DNA from: Calothrix sp. 336/3
GTDB lineage: Bacteria; Cyanobacteriota; Cyanobacteriia; Cyanobacteriales; Nostocaceae
Direction: 5' to 3'
Assembly: GCF_000734895.2 (NCBI RefSeq)
Contig: NZ_CP011382.1
Span: forward strand, 558,001-622,000
DNA length: 64,000 nucleotides
Part shown: positions 13,086 to 22,910 of the stretch, piece after piece
Layout of the letters: every line of letters starts with the position of its first letter
Position numbering within the stretch: position 1 is the stretch's first letter
Made by a program: the position numbers and the translations under genes
The notes under the pieces: model-generated
Seen by the model: the letters and a program-made list of their open reading frames with translations, nothing else
Databases searched by the model: none
What the model was told of the DNA's origin: nothing

Positions 13086-13643
13086 ATGATAAAACCAAAT
13101 TGGTCGCAGGAAGCCTATATTCAAGCCTATAAATTTGCAGCAAAGGCACACAATGGGCAGAAAATTCCAGGTTCGGAAATGCCTTATATTATGCATCTCA
13201 GCTTGGTGACAATGGAAGTTATAGCAGCTTTAGCTGTGGAGACAGAACGGGATGGTAATTTAGCAATTCAATCTGCTATTTTGCACGATACCATTGAAGA
13301 TACAGAGATAGATTTTGAAGATATTTGCCAAGAATTTGGGGAAAATGTTGCCCAGGGGGTACTGGCTTTAACTAAAAATAATTCCTTGGAAAAACATCTA
13401 CAAATGCCAGATTGTTTAGGACGGATTCAACAGCAACCACCAGAAATTTGGATGGTAAAGTTAGCAGATAGAATCACGAATTTACAAGCACCACCCCATT
13501 ATTGGACAGAGGATAAAATTGCTCGCTATCGAGAAGAAGGTATTCTCATTTATGAGACTTTGAAAGACGCAAGTGATTTTCTCGCTAGGCGTTTAAGCCG
13601 GAAAATAGATGAGTATTTGTATTCGCTCAAAAAATCAGGGTAA
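13086..13643 (+). CDS. HD-domain phosphohydrolase, small alarmone hydrolase-like
   Basis: A 185-residue metal-dependent phosphohydrolase of the HD superfamily, similar in layout to the stand-alone ppGpp hydrolases (MESH1/SAH type). The landmarks occur in the expected order: KFAAKAHNGQK, His37 in PYIMHLSLV, His67-Asp68 in AILHDTIEDTE, FGENVAQGVLALT, and Asp128 in VKLADRITNL. No synthetase, TGS or ACT domain is present, so if it acts on (p)ppGpp it would only degrade it. The substrate is inferred from family resemblance and could be another nucleotide. It lies about 100 bases after the small-RNA candidate. Confidence 0.82.
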   Translation: MIKPNWSQEAYIQAYKFAAKAHNGQKIPGSEMPYIMHLSLVTMEVIAALAVETERDGNLAIQSAILHDTIEDTEIDFEDICQEFGENVAQGVLALTKNNSLEKHLQMPDCLGRIQQQPPEIWMVKLADRITNLQAPPHYWTEDKIARYREEGILIYETLKDASDFLARRLSRKIDEYLYSLKKSG

Positions 13644-13691
13644 AAGGGGATAACAAGCGTATATATTTATACACTATTTTACAAAAGCTGA

Positions 13692-13991
13692 CTATCCACA
13701 GACAAAGTATTAGAACTGCTAAAAAGCATCAACCCAAGTAATACTAATTCTTCGACAGCAGGGGGTAGGGGAAGGATTATCTGTAGCCGGAATTTAGAGA
13801 AATGGTATAAAATAGCAGACCCATCAGCGCGTCAAATAATAGAAAGATTACTCAAAGCCATAGAGCAGCAATAAGCGGAAATCAAGAAATTCTATGGTGC
13901 GAGGATTTCTGAAATCAAGTGGCGATTTGGAAAAATTGAAGTTATCTTGATGGATAAATACAATAATTACCGACTGAAAAGCTCAAAATAA
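13692..13991 (+). pseudogene. truncated gene remnant with an in-frame stop
   Basis: An open frame of 99 codons runs from the TGA at 13689 to TAA at 13989 with a single internal TAA at 13872-13874. It has no usable start codon at its left end. Before the internal stop it reads as a plausible soluble protein (KVLELLKSINPSN, NLEKWYKIADPSA, IIERLLKAIEQQ), and the same frame continues after it with AEIKKFYGARISEIKWRFGK. The continuity across the stop and the missing N-terminus point to a decayed gene. I cannot name the family. It ends 12 bases before the methyltransferase start. Confidence 0.5.
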
Positions 13992-14003
13992 TCGAAGAGA
14001 ATC

Positions 14004-14534
14004 ATGGAAGCAATTAAATTACATATTGGTGGACAAGAACCTCATTTAGAATGGAAGATTTTTGATATTGAAGCGCGTCCAGAGGTAGATTTTGTTGGTA
14101 ATGCTAATGATTTAAGTCAGTTTAGTGATGACTCAATTGAGGCAATTTATGCAAGTCATGTTTTAGAACATTTTTATTATGGTTTAAATAATGAATTAAT
14201 TGCAACTTTAGTAGAATGGCATCGCGTTCTGAAACCGGGTGGAAAATTATATATTAGTGTGCCGAATTTACAGGTTTTATGTTGGTTGTTTATTCATCCA
14301 AATTTAATGGCTTTAGAACGGCATCACATTATGCGGATGATGTTTGGTGGACAAACCAATGAATATGACGTGCATAAAGTAGGCTTTGACCCTGATATAT
14401 TGGGTTTGCATTTAGAAGAAGCTGGGTTTACAGAATATACACAGGTGCAGGAATTTGGCTGGTTTAATGATTGTAGTTCGTTGCGATTTCTGGATACTTT
14501 AATTAGTTTAAATATGGTGGTGACAAAAGGGTAG
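14004..14534 (+). CDS. SAM-dependent methyltransferase, short form
   Basis: A 176-residue class I methyltransferase-like protein. The beginning KLHIGGQEPHLEWKIFDI resembles predicted methyltransferases of the short type, where motif I is abbreviated. IEAIYASHVLEHF is the DxxxxxHxLEH-type motif after the SAM site, and WHRVLKPGGKLYISVPN is the conserved post-motif strand. Members often sit in sugar or polysaccharide clusters, but here the neighbours are a gene remnant and NTRC, so the substrate cannot be inferred. The protein is complete at both ends, though shorter than a full methyltransferase. Confidence 0.85.
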   Translation: MEAIKLHIGGQEPHLEWKIFDIEARPEVDFVGNANDLSQFSDDSIEAIYASHVLEHFYYGLNNELIATLVEWHRVLKPGGKLYISVPNLQVLCWLFIHPNLMALERHHIMRMMFGGQTNEYDVHKVGFDPDILGLHLEEAGFTEYTQVQEFGWFNDCSSLRFLDTLISLNMVVTKG

Positions 14535-14890
14535 TGTGGTTTTGATTTGATATTTTGGATTTTTAGTTAGATATCTCCAGAAATAGTCACAGGTCTATGA
14601 TAAAAGCTTTTCCTTGGCGATCGCGCTTTCAAAACTAATAACAAATCCCCTAATTATATTATTACCAATATTTCTAACTAAGTACTTTTCTATACTTAAA
14701 AATAAAGTGTAATTTTAAGTGTTCCTTTGACCGGAAGAGACAGGGGGAACAAGCCCTTGGGTGAAGGGGAGCGAAACATAGGTACACAAGCTCCGTTCCC
14801 TTCCAGAGGCTCAGTGCATCGCTTCTAGGAAGCTTATAGGGAAAAAGTCTTCTCCCTTGCCCCTACCCCTTTTTTTCTTATTGACAGCAT
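14535..14890. other. intergenic region between convergent genes
   Basis: Convergent gene ends with about 350 bases between them. It contains one GCGATCGC octamer near 14618 and a pyrimidine-rich run (14858-14880) close to the NTRC stop codon. No gene or clear terminator was seen. Confidence 0.4.
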
Positions 14891-16249
14891 CTAAACCAAA
14901 TCAGTAATTAACTGACGATATTCGCTTTTTTGCTTCACACCTTTGAGTTCTTTCACCAATTCCTTATCCTTAAAGAACTGTATAGTTGGAGTCCCCGTCA
15001 CCCCAGCGTTTTCCGCAATTTCCCGGTCTTTATCGATATCAATTTCCACAAAGTGAATCTTGCCATCGAATTCATCTACCACCTTATTGAGTATAGGTTT
15101 CAAGGTATGGCACGGACCACAACCAGGGGCAACATATTTGACTACAAGTAGGCGATCGCTCTCATGAAACAATTTTCTTAGAGCATAACCACCATCATGA
15201 CGAGTCGCTTGAATATCAAACTCTGTAGGGTTTTTTGCCGTTTCCACCTTTGTCTGTGGTAACACCTGTTGACTAGCTGCGGTTTGATGGAACTCCTGAA
15301 TTAAATTATGCTCCGATAACCAACGCTCTGCCAAAAGTGCTGCCATACAACCAGTACCAGCAGCTGTAATCGCTTGTCGATACTCATGATCCTGCACATC
15401 CCCCGCAGCGAATACCCCCGCGACACTAGTTTTCATCCCCTCCTGGGTGAGAATATAACCAGTGGCATCCAAATCTAATTGTCCCGCAAATAGCCCCGTA
15501 TTTGGCTTGTGCCCAATAGCATAAAATAAACCCTTAGCAGGAATTTCCTTCTCTTCCCCCGTCTGATGATTGCGGACTTTCACCCCTGTCATCCACCCAT
15601 TACCGACAACATCCACTGCTTCGGTATTCCAGTGAACCTGAATCTTGGGATTCGTCAATACCCTATCTTGCATCGCTTTAGAAGCACGCATTTTCTCGGA
15701 GCGCACCAACAAATTCACCTTAGAACCATATTTCGTCAGGTAAATTGCCTCCTCTGCTGCGGAATCCCCTGCTCCAATTACCGCCAATTCTGCATCGTGA
15801 AAACTCGGTGTAGCTCCGTCACAAATCGCACAGGCAGAAATACCTCGGCTCCAAAATTCTGACTCACTAGGCAAACCTAAGCGTTTCGCCGTTGCTCCTG
15901 TGGCAATGATAATACTGTGGGTTTGCAACTCCCTCTCCTCGGAACGCACGGTAAAAGGACGCTGGCTTAAATCTACATGAATTACATCTTCTGTGTATAA
16001 TTCTGCACCCCACCGTTCCGCTTGAGCTTTCATCCGATCCATTAGCTCCGGTCCAGTAATCCCCTGGGGAAAACCTGGGAAATTCTCAACTTCCGTTGTC
16101 GTCATCAACTGTCCACCAGGCAAACCCCCAGCTTGAAAACCCTCAAATACCACGGGTTTAAGGTTTGCTCGTGCAGCATAAATCGCAGCAGTGTAACCAG
16201 CAGGACCAGAACCGATAATTACTAAGTTTTCTATTCTTGGGTTACTCAT
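14891..16249 (-). CDS. ntrC (NTRC type): NADPH-thioredoxin reductase C (reductase-thioredoxin fusion)
   Basis: A 452-residue fusion. Residues 1-315 are a flavin thioredoxin reductase: FAD motif [15 protein letters not shown], redox pair Cys140-Cys143 in CAICDG, NADPH motif [10 protein letters not shown], and FAD-binding [16 protein letters not shown]. Residues 350-452 are a thioredoxin domain with active site CGPC (377-380) and the cis-proline segment TGTPTIQF. The protein passes electrons from NADPH to targets such as 2-Cys peroxiredoxin in cyanobacteria and plastids. The name NTRC must not be confused with the nitrogen regulator NtrC. All redox cysteines are present. It is convergent with the methyltransferase gene. 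Confidence 0.96.
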   Translation of the reverse strand: MSNPRIENLVIIGSGPAGYTAAIYAARANLKPVVFEGFQAGGLPGGQLMTTTEVENFPGFPQGITGPELMDRMKAQAERWGAELYTEDVIHVDLSQRPFTVRSEERELQTHSIIIATGATAKRLGLPSESEFWSRGISACAICDGATPSFHDAELAVIGAGDSAAEEAIYLTKYGSKVNLLVRSEKMRASKAMQDRVLTNPKIQVHWNTEAVDVVGNGWMTGVKVRNHQTGEEKEIPAKGLFYAIGHKPNTGLFAGQLDLDATGYILTQEGMKTSVAGVFAAGDVQDHEYRQAITAAGTGCMAALLAERWLSEHNLIQEFHQTAASQQVLPQTKVETAKNPTEFDIQATRHDGGYALRKLFHESDRLLVVKYVAPGCGPCHTLKPILNKVVDEFDGKIHFVEIDIDKDREIAENAGVTGTPTIQFFKDKELVKELKGVKQKSEYRQLITDLV

Positions 16250-16366
16250 GACAGCTTTTAATATACAAACTCATAACGACTACGCTTAGTATAGCAAAAA
16301 AAACAAACCTGTAAAGTGTGGAATTATGCGCGAGTCAATTTTGATTTAACAGAAGAGTAAACATAT

Positions 16367-17932
16367 TCACCCCATGATTAAGGGTTCCAACTCTGGATAG
16401 TGCCATTCTCCGGCAAATCTTTCTACCACCAAAGGTTTGAGAATAAACTTAGGGGGGTTTCCTGGTTGTACATCTACCCGCAAAGAGGAATAGGGTAAAC
16501 GTTTTGTGCTGCTGTAGCCATTACGACCAAGGAATAATTTAGAGTCAGCAACTTTACGGATAACTCTGCCTTCTGGAACTTCAAAAATTTCTGCTAAATC
16601 TCCCCCTTCGGGACGCTGACGACGGGGACGGCGACCACTACCACCACAAATGATACAGTTAAGATGGGAGTCTGCGTGTCCTGTATCAACGGTGTGTAAG
16701 TATTCTAAGCAGTGGGCATGACCGTTAAAGATTAAATCCACAATCGAGCGACCCTCGGTAATATTTGTGACTTTTGCTGCCACCGCATCAAACACCCAGC
16801 GCAGACGACGACGGACTGCCAGGGTTTGTGCTTGATGCCACTTACTGGCTTCCGTGACGAAGGGGGGATGGTGGAAATAAATAATACGTCCGCGCACTTG
16901 AGGATTTTCCCAGGAAGCGATTAACCTGTCACGCAACCATTGCAATTGTTCCCAGTCGGTAGTGTCTTCTGCATGGGAGGCAAGTTGTTTTTCGATGTCG
17001 ATTTTAACTTCATCAATTTGGTATAACTTGGCTTGGAGAGCGTCTAATTGTTCGGAGTTTTCAGGGTCGCATTTATTACAAGCTTCTAATAACTGTAATT
17101 CTTCTTGCTCAATTTCCTGGCGTTGCTTGGCTAATTTTTGACGATAGTTGGTACCTTCGAGGGTGTCTGGTAGGGGTATGGGTTTGTTAAAGGTATTAGA
17201 ATCTAAGGCGAAGAAATCAATCCCACCATAGCGGAAGGTGTAGTAGCGGTTGGGTAAACGGGTGAAATGTCCGGGTTGATAACGCAAACAGCGTCCGGTG
17301 TCAGTTTTGCCAGTGTAATATTTATCGAGGTGGAGTGCTATTTGTTCCGGAGACAGATAGGCTTTGAGATAATCAAGAAATGCTTGGGCGTAGGCTTTGC
17401 CCTGGTTAGAACCATGCCAACCGATTTCCACATCTTTGTAGCGAAAGAGTTTACGTAGGGGGAGAGTCATCCCAGCAATGAGACGGTACATCAGGGGGAC
17501 ATCGTAGTAGTCATGGTTGCCGAGTACTGGGAGGATGGGAGTTTTAAATACCATGCGATCGCTATGGATATTTTTCCAGTTTTCTCCACCGACAAGAAAC
17601 TCCCGATAGGGTTCAATAAAGTTTTGCGGATAATATTCATGGGAACCCACCATGTAAACCACATCACCTGTATGTAGAGCAAAGCGACATTCTTCCAGGT
17701 GGGGTAGCATTAGCTCTGCGACTAGACGCTGGGGATTTTGTTGGTAATGTGACTGGGTTCCACTATCCCCCATCACCAAAAAAGAAAATTCTGGATTCTC
17801 CTCTTTTCCATCATCTAGAACCATTGCCGTTTGGTCAATTCCCCGTTGCACAATACTAGGATGCATCCATCGCACCCGTTCTTTCATTTTTTGGATTTTG
17901 ACTGGAATTGGCGGTTCAGAAATAAATCTCAT
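16367..17932 (-). CDS. calcineurin-like metallophosphoesterase
   Basis: A 521-residue phosphoesterase with the metal-binding series in order: VMGDSG, HTGDVVY, VLGNHDYYD, FHHPPFV and FNGHAHCLEY. There is no signal peptide, so it is probably cytosolic. An insert of about 60 residues (rich in Gln/Glu, coiled-coil-like, about 265-325) separates the core motifs, and the C-terminal region after about residue 420 is Arg/Gly-rich then beta-like. The substrate cannot be deduced. The gene is divergent from the ParD/ParE pair. Confidence 0.88.
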   Translation of the reverse strand: MRFISEPPIPVKIQKMKERVRWMHPSIVQRGIDQTAMVLDDGKEENPEFSFLVMGDSGTQSHYQQNPQRLVAELMLPHLEECRFALHTGDVVYMVGSHEYYPQNFIEPYREFLVGGENWKNIHSDRMVFKTPILPVLGNHDYYDVPLMYRLIAGMTLPLRKLFRYKDVEIGWHGSNQGKAYAQAFLDYLKAYLSPEQIALHLDKYYTGKTDTGRCLRYQPGHFTRLPNRYYTFRYGGIDFFALDSNTFNKPIPLPDTLEGTNYRQKLAKQRQEIEQEELQLLEACNKCDPENSEQLDALQAKLYQIDEVKIDIEKQLASHAEDTTDWEQLQWLRDRLIASWENPQVRGRIIYFHHPPFVTEASKWHQAQTLAVRRRLRWVFDAVAAKVTNITEGRSIVDLIFNGHAHCLEYLHTVDTGHADSHLNCIICGGSGRRPRRQRPEGGDLAEIFEVPEGRVIRKVADSKLFLGRNGYSSTKRLPYSSLRVDVQPGNPPKFILKPLVVERFAGEWHYPELEPLIMG

Positions 17933-18027
17933 GGTTAGTCATGAATCAGGAAAAGGATAGAGGTTTTTTCTTGAATTTAATGGATATCTTTATAATAGAG
18001 GATATAAGAACAAATCCACCGTATAAG

Positions 18028-18303
18028 ATGAAAATTATGAATATTCGACTTAAGCCAGAAGATGAGCAATTTATTCAAGCACAAATTGCCAGGGGTAAAT
18101 ATGAAAATCCGGAAGATGTTATTAGTAAAGCATTGAGATTATTGGATGAGTGGGAGAAAGGCTATCAAAATTGGGTGGAAGAAACTCGTCAAAAAGTAGA
18201 AGTTGCTGCTGAACAATTGGAACGAGGTGAAGGAATTGAGGGGGAAGTTGTGGTTGAACGACTGCGAGAAAAACTGCGGCAAGCTCGAGAGAATCAAAGA
18301 TGA
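18028..18303 (+). CDS. parD-like: ParD-type antitoxin
   Basis: A small antitoxin of about 91 residues. The start region MNIRLKPEDEQFIQAQIARG is the ribbon-helix-helix DNA-binding part, followed by YENPEDVISKALRLLDE and a charged helical tail that would wrap the toxin. I prefer a start at 18028 or 18037, because the frame extended to 17941 adds residues unlike the family. Its TGA overlaps the toxin ATG (ATGA at 18300-18303), showing translational coupling. As in the family, it should repress its own operon and neutralise ParE. Confidence 0.88.
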   Translation: MKIMNIRLKPEDEQFIQAQIARGKYENPEDVISKALRLLDEWEKGYQNWVEETRQKVEVAAEQLERGEGIEGEVVVERLREKLRQARENQR

Positions 18304-18605
18304 AACAGCACATTATCTCTCCAGAAGCGAATCAAGATTTAGAAGAAATTATTGATTATTTCACAAGCCATAATATTGATGCAGGGGAGCGTTTTGTTGA
18401 TGAGTTTAATAAAAAATGTAGATATCTGGCGAATTTCCCCAATATGGGACGCAGTTATGCAGATATTAAGGATTACTTGCGAGACTTACCATTAGAAGGT
18501 TACATAATTCTCTATCGAGTTACTGACACTGGAATTGAGATTTTGCGTGTAGTTAGTGGTTATAGAGATTTGGAGTCTTTATTTGTGGATGCAGATAACG
18601 ATTAA
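18300..18605 (+). CDS. parE-like: ParE/RelE-superfamily toxin
   Basis: A 101-residue toxin-like protein: ISPEANQDLEEIIDYFTSHN (N-terminal helix), then FVDEFNKKCRYLANFPNMGR, LPLEGYIILYRV and the C-terminal strand EILRVVSGYRDLESLF. The pattern fits ParE-type toxins, which act on gyrase, more than mRNA-cutting RelE, but the target is inferred. It is translationally coupled to the antitoxin gene immediately upstream. The pair is complete and looks functional. Confidence 0.9.
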   Translation: MKQHIISPEANQDLEEIIDYFTSHNIDAGERFVDEFNKKCRYLANFPNMGRSYADIKDYLRDLPLEGYIILYRVTDTGIEILRVVSGYRDLESLFVDADND

Positions 18606-18618
18606 GTAGCCATCATGA

Positions 18619-18774
<156 letters not shown>

Positions 18775-18795
18775 TAGGTGTTTCTAGCCCCTTCC

Positions 18796-20628
18796 CTAAC
18801 GATATCCGGCAGCTTGCAAATGAAATAGCTGTGCATACCTGCCATCAAGGGCTAATAATTCGGCGTGGCTACCTTGTTCTAAAATTTCCCCATGCTCAAT
18901 TACGAGGATTTTGTCAGCCATACGTACTGTGGAAAAGCGGTGGGAAATTAAAAACACCATTTGATGTTTGGTAAGGGTGCGGAAATGGTTAAAAATCTCA
19001 TATTCTGCCTGTGCATCAATCGCAGATGTGGGTTCATCTAAAACTAAGATATCTGCACTTGTCCGCATTAAAGCACGAGAAAGGGCGATTTTTTGCCATT
19101 GCCCCCCGGATAATTCCTGTCCTCCCTTAAACCATTTTCCCAGTTGGGTGCTAAAACCTGCGGGTAGTTTTTCAATGAATGATAGAGCCATCCCTTTTTC
19201 GGCGGAAGTTTTCCATCTTTGCTGCTCTTGGAGATTTTCCACATCCCCCACACCAATATTTTCCCCGACGGTGAACTGGTAGCGAACGAAATTCTGAAAA
19301 ATTACTCCCATGCGTCTGCGTAGTATATCTACATCCCACGCTTGCAAATCTAAACCATCCAGTAAGATGATTCCCGAATCCGGTTGATAGAGTCGGGTGA
19401 GCAGTTTAATCAGAGTCGTTTTTCCAGAACCATTTTCCCCGGCGATCGCCAACTTTTCTCCCGGTTGGATATGGAAAGAAATCTGCTTCAATGCAGGTTC
19501 ACTGCTTCCAGGATAGGTAAATGTCACATCAATAAAGCGAATCCCATCACCAGGTTTGCTTCCTTGGGTTGCCCTACCCTGGGGTGGAGTCACCTCTGAT
19601 TCTAAAAATTCGTACAAATTGGCAAGATACAGATTATCTTCGTACATTCCCCCGATAGAAGTCAGCGCTCCAGCAAAGGTATTTTGCCCCTGACGAAACA
19701 CTGTCAGATACATTGTCATGTCTCCTAGGGTAATTTTTCCTACCATGGTTTCCATGACAATCCACCCATAGGCAATGTAAAAAGCCGCAGTACTCAATAA
19801 ACTCAAGACATAACCCCAAAATCCCCGTCGTAAAGTTAAATCCCTATCCTCTCGATACATTTGCTGAAATACACCATGGTAGCGCCCCAGCAACATTTGC
19901 CCCAGTTGGTAAAGCTTGACTTCCTTGGCAAAGTCTTCCCTCGCTACCAAGGTTTCCAAATAATGCTGTTGACGAGATTCCGGTGCGCGCCAAGTGAACA
20001 AGCGAAATGCTTGCCCTGCAAATTTCGTCTCCGCAACAAACGCAGGCATCGCAGCTATAATTAATGCCACCACCGCCCAGAAAGAAAACTTAATTAGTAA
20101 AGCACCGTAGGTAAATAAAGATAATCCACTCTGTACTAAACCAAAGGTTCGATTTACCAAAGACAAAGGACGAATGGAAGCTTCCCGCCGCGCATTCATC
20201 ATTTTGTCGTAGAATTCTGAGTCTTCAAATTGGGCTAATTCTAGGGTGAGAGCTTTTTCTAAAATCAGTACATTCACCCTCTGAGCTAGTAGCGCTCGCA
20301 ACAGTGACTGACAAATAGTTAGCCCCCGCAAACTACCAGTCAAAACAATCACCGCCACAGCTTCTAAACCGACATACATTAATGCTCCAGAATGATTGAC
20401 AACACCCTGATTTTGTGAATTAACTTGGTTAGATAGAACTACCGCATCCACAATTAACTTACCGATATAGGCAACAATTCCTGGCAGTAAGCCAGAGATG
20501 AGGGTAAGTAGGGCGAGAGTAATAGTTAAGAGTTGATGAGTATTCCAAACCAAAACCACAGCTTTCCCACTGTAGCGAAACACAGCGAGGAGCTGACGCA
20601 GAGATTTACGTATTTTCCCAGTCTTCAT
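18796..20628 (-). CDS. ABC exporter, fused membrane and ATPase domains
   Basis: A 610-residue half-transporter: a membrane domain with about six helices (residues 25-330) and a nucleotide-binding domain (370-605). Walker A is GENGSGKTTLIKLL, the Q-loop is GVIFQNFVRYQ, the signature is LSGGQWQKIALSRAL, Walker B is ADILVLDEPTS and the switch histidine is in LISHRFST. It probably works as a homodimer exporting a lipid, peptide or drug-like compound. The substrate is not apparent and the gene is not in an operon with a biosynthetic gene. Confidence 0.94.
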   Translation of the reverse strand: MKTGKIRKSLRQLLAVFRYSGKAVVLVWNTHQLLTITLALLTLISGLLPGIVAYIGKLIVDAVVLSNQVNSQNQGVVNHSGALMYVGLEAVAVIVLTGSLRGLTICQSLLRALLAQRVNVLILEKALTLELAQFEDSEFYDKMMNARREASIRPLSLVNRTFGLVQSGLSLFTYGALLIKFSFWAVVALIIAAMPAFVAETKFAGQAFRLFTWRAPESRQQHYLETLVAREDFAKEVKLYQLGQMLLGRYHGVFQQMYREDRDLTLRRGFWGYVLSLLSTAAFYIAYGWIVMETMVGKITLGDMTMYLTVFRQGQNTFAGALTSIGGMYEDNLYLANLYEFLESEVTPPQGRATQGSKPGDGIRFIDVTFTYPGSSEPALKQISFHIQPGEKLAIAGENGSGKTTLIKLLTRLYQPDSGIILLDGLDLQAWDVDILRRRMGVIFQNFVRYQFTVGENIGVGDVENLQEQQRWKTSAEKGMALSFIEKLPAGFSTQLGKWFKGGQELSGGQWQKIALSRALMRTSADILVLDEPTSAIDAQAEYEIFNHFRTLTKHQMVFLISHRFSTVRMADKILVIEHGEILEQGSHAELLALDGRYAQLFHLQAAGYR

Positions 20629-21054
20629 TCTCCATTTATAGCGTAAAACCGACCCCGCTCACCCTCCATGACTCTGTCAATTTTGAGATGTTTTTCGACC
20701 TTTGACAATCAAATGATTGATATTACTGGGGTCTTTTGCAATTTTTTTATTACCTTACCTTGAATTAACTTAGCATTAATAATGATAAAACTATGCCTTA
20801 TCTTCTCTGTCTTTGGTAAAGGTTAGGAATTGAGTTTTGAGATATAAATAGAAAAACGCTATAGGAATCATATTTGATTTCTGAAAAGATAGGTAGGGTG
20901 CTATTAGCGAAGCATAACGCCCTATCATGTCAGACTTTGGTGCGTTACGACTTACGTCTAACACACGCTACAAATAAGAAACATACCTAAATCTTTTCAA
21001 TATTCCAACGGGATTCCTATATAATTAAGAGCAAATATCAAATTCCCCATTGAT
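20629..21054. other. intergenic region between divergent genes
   Basis: Separates the divergent ABC exporter and Uma2 genes, so it should contain both promoters. It also carries a dispersed palindromic repeat at 20891-20972. No other feature was seen. Confidence 0.4.
20891..20972. repeat. dispersed cyanobacterial palindromic repeat
   Basis: GTAGGGTG at the left and complementary CTAC at the right bracket two halves containing TTAGCGAAGCATAACGCC and GGTGCGTTACGACTTACG. Variants of this sequence (GGTGCGTTACGC...CACCCTAC) are widespread between genes in filamentous cyanobacteria. Confidence 0.65.
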
Positions 21055-21633
21055 ATGACCAGCATTACAATTAATTTTCAAAGTATTACTGAAATCAGTG
21101 ATGAGCAATTCTATCAACTATGTCGGCAGAACCCCGATATCAAATTTGAACGTAATACCAGGGGGGAATTAATTATTATGCCGCTAACGGGAGGAGAAAC
21201 CGGAAAAATTACTGCGAAAATCATCACTAAATTTGTTTTGTGGAATGAAGAAACAGAATTAGGAGAAGTTTTCGATTCCTCCACTTGTTTTAAACTTCCG
21301 AATGGTGCTAACCGCTCTCCAGATGTATCTTGGATAGAAAAGTCGAGATGGGAAGGTTTATCGCAAGAAGAACGGGAAAAATTTCCCCCCATTGCCCCTG
21401 ATTTTATTTTAGAGTTAATGTCTCCATCGGATAGTTTGCCAGAAATTCAAAAGAAGATGCAGGAATATATGGATGGGGGTGTAAAATTAGGTTGGTTAAT
21501 TGATAGAAAAAACCGTTGTGTAGAAATTTATCGCCAGGGAAAAACTGTAGAAATATTGACAGCACCGACAACAATTTCGGGAGAAGATATCTTACCTGGG
21601 TTAATTTTAGGTATGCTGTTTATATGGAATTGA
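21055..21633 (+). CDS. Uma2-family protein (DUF820), endonuclease-like
   Basis: A 192-residue protein of a family greatly expanded in cyanobacteria. It has a PD-(D/E)XK-like core: GELIIMPLTGGETGKI near residues 38-53, SPDVSWIEKSRW (Asp of the core strand), and PDFILELMSPSD with the Glu of the E-x-x-S segment. LGWLIDRKNRCVEIYR is the usual C-terminal strand pair. The nuclease fold is known for the family, but cellular function is poorly known. The gene is single and is not linked to a transposase here. Confidence 0.9.
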   Translation: MTSITINFQSITEISDEQFYQLCRQNPDIKFERNTRGELIIMPLTGGETGKITAKIITKFVLWNEETELGEVFDSSTCFKLPNGANRSPDVSWIEKSRWEGLSQEEREKFPPIAPDFILELMSPSDSLPEIQKKMQEYMDGGVKLGWLIDRKNRCVEIYRQGKTVEILTAPTTISGEDILPGLILGMLFIWN

Positions 21634-21746
21634 ATTCCTGCTAGGTTGCTTTTTTGGTAATATCATCTCAATACCCAATACTTGGCAAAAACTGCATTTT
21701 ATCCCACAACCCAGGGCAATAATTATATCTGTAAAATTGACAAATC

Positions 21747-22598
21747 ATGTTACCCCTACGTCAAACTCTCTCAACACCAGATATTCAGCTTTCCTACCTA
21801 GAATGGAATCAGGGAAAGGAACCCTTATTATTACTCCACGGAATGGCTGATCATGCCCTGGTTTGGTCAAGCTTAGGTAATCATCTCGCCTCAGATTATC
21901 ACATCATTGCTCCCGATTTGCGAGGTCATGGGGAAAGCAGTAAACCGGAGCAGGGTTATAGTTTTGAGATGGCGATCGCCGATTTGGAAATGCTGATGGA
22001 TACCGTCGGTTTTAGCTCTGCCCATATCCTATCCCATTCCTGGTCTGCTAAACTGAGTACTATCTGGGCAAGAAAAAATCCCCAACGTTTCCGGAGTTTG
22101 GTGATTGTAGACCCAATTTTTGCCTGGAAAATGTCCAGTATTTTCAACTTTACCTTTCCCTTTTTCTACCGCGTTTTACCCTTTCTTCAGGGAATGGGAC
22201 CCTTTGCCAGTTATGATATAGCAGAGGCGAAAGCTCGTACCTTCAAACAATACAAAGATTGGACACCCCTACAACAACAAGTATTTCAAGCTGGAATTAT
22301 CGAAAAAGCTGATGGTACTTGGGTTAGTAAGTTTACCGTAGCCGCCCGTAATGGTATTTTTGAAGAAGTCATGAAAGTTCCGGCTTTAACTGTTCCTGTA
22401 ACTACACCCACACTGCTAATCCAACCGGAAAAAGGTGTCAATCGTTTCGACTGGCAACTGCAACCATACAAAAAATATCTCAAAAATCTGCAAATCTCCC
22501 GCGTACCTGGTAATCATTGGGCATTTTTGACGGAACCAGAGGTATTTAATCAGACAGTTGCAGAGTTTTTAAGTAAAGCAAAATCACTTCACAACTAA
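21747..22598 (+). CDS. alpha/beta hydrolase with altered nucleophile elbow
   Basis: A 283-residue hydrolase-fold protein. The oxyanion region LLLHGMADHALVW, the strand APDLRGHGESSKP and the C-terminal GNHWAF (His257) are typical. The nucleophile elbow reads S-H-S-W-S around Ser98, where the family normally has G-x-S-x-G; both glycines are serine here. Ser98 itself is kept, so activity is possible, but the tight turn may be altered. No signal peptide was seen, so it is probably cytosolic. Substrate unknown. Confidence 0.87.
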   Translation: MLPLRQTLSTPDIQLSYLEWNQGKEPLLLLHGMADHALVWSSLGNHLASDYHIIAPDLRGHGESSKPEQGYSFEMAIADLEMLMDTVGFSSAHILSHSWSAKLSTIWARKNPQRFRSLVIVDPIFAWKMSSIFNFTFPFFYRVLPFLQGMGPFASYDIAEAKARTFKQYKDWTPLQQQVFQAGIIEKADGTWVSKFTVAARNGIFEEVMKVPALTVPVTTPTLLIQPEKGVNRFDWQLQPYKKYLKNLQISRVPGNHWAFLTEPEVFNQTVAEFLSKAKSLHN

Positions 22599-22910
22599 AT
22601 AATCATCCATTCTCTTTGCTATGAATCGGTAGTATTAGACAGATAGGAGTAGTTTAGTTAATTTTTGGGTATATTTAGATAAATGGGTGTGTTTGTCTGT
22701 CATTTTTGACTAAGGAAAATTAATTAAATTGAAACTCTCCGGGGAAAGCATTCAGCATTCACGGGTTGACTTTGTCATGAGATGACAACAAAGAGAAAGC
22801 CTTAATGATTTGAAATAGATATCATTCAAGCTACCACAATAATAACATCAATTAGACCTATTTTAACTATTTATTGCTGACTTTCATTATCTCTGGTTTT
22901 AAGGGTATTC
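22599..22910. other. upstream region of the sensor kinase
   Basis: About 310 AT-rich bases expected to contain the kinase promoter. I see no gene, repeat or strong hairpin. Confidence 0.4.
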
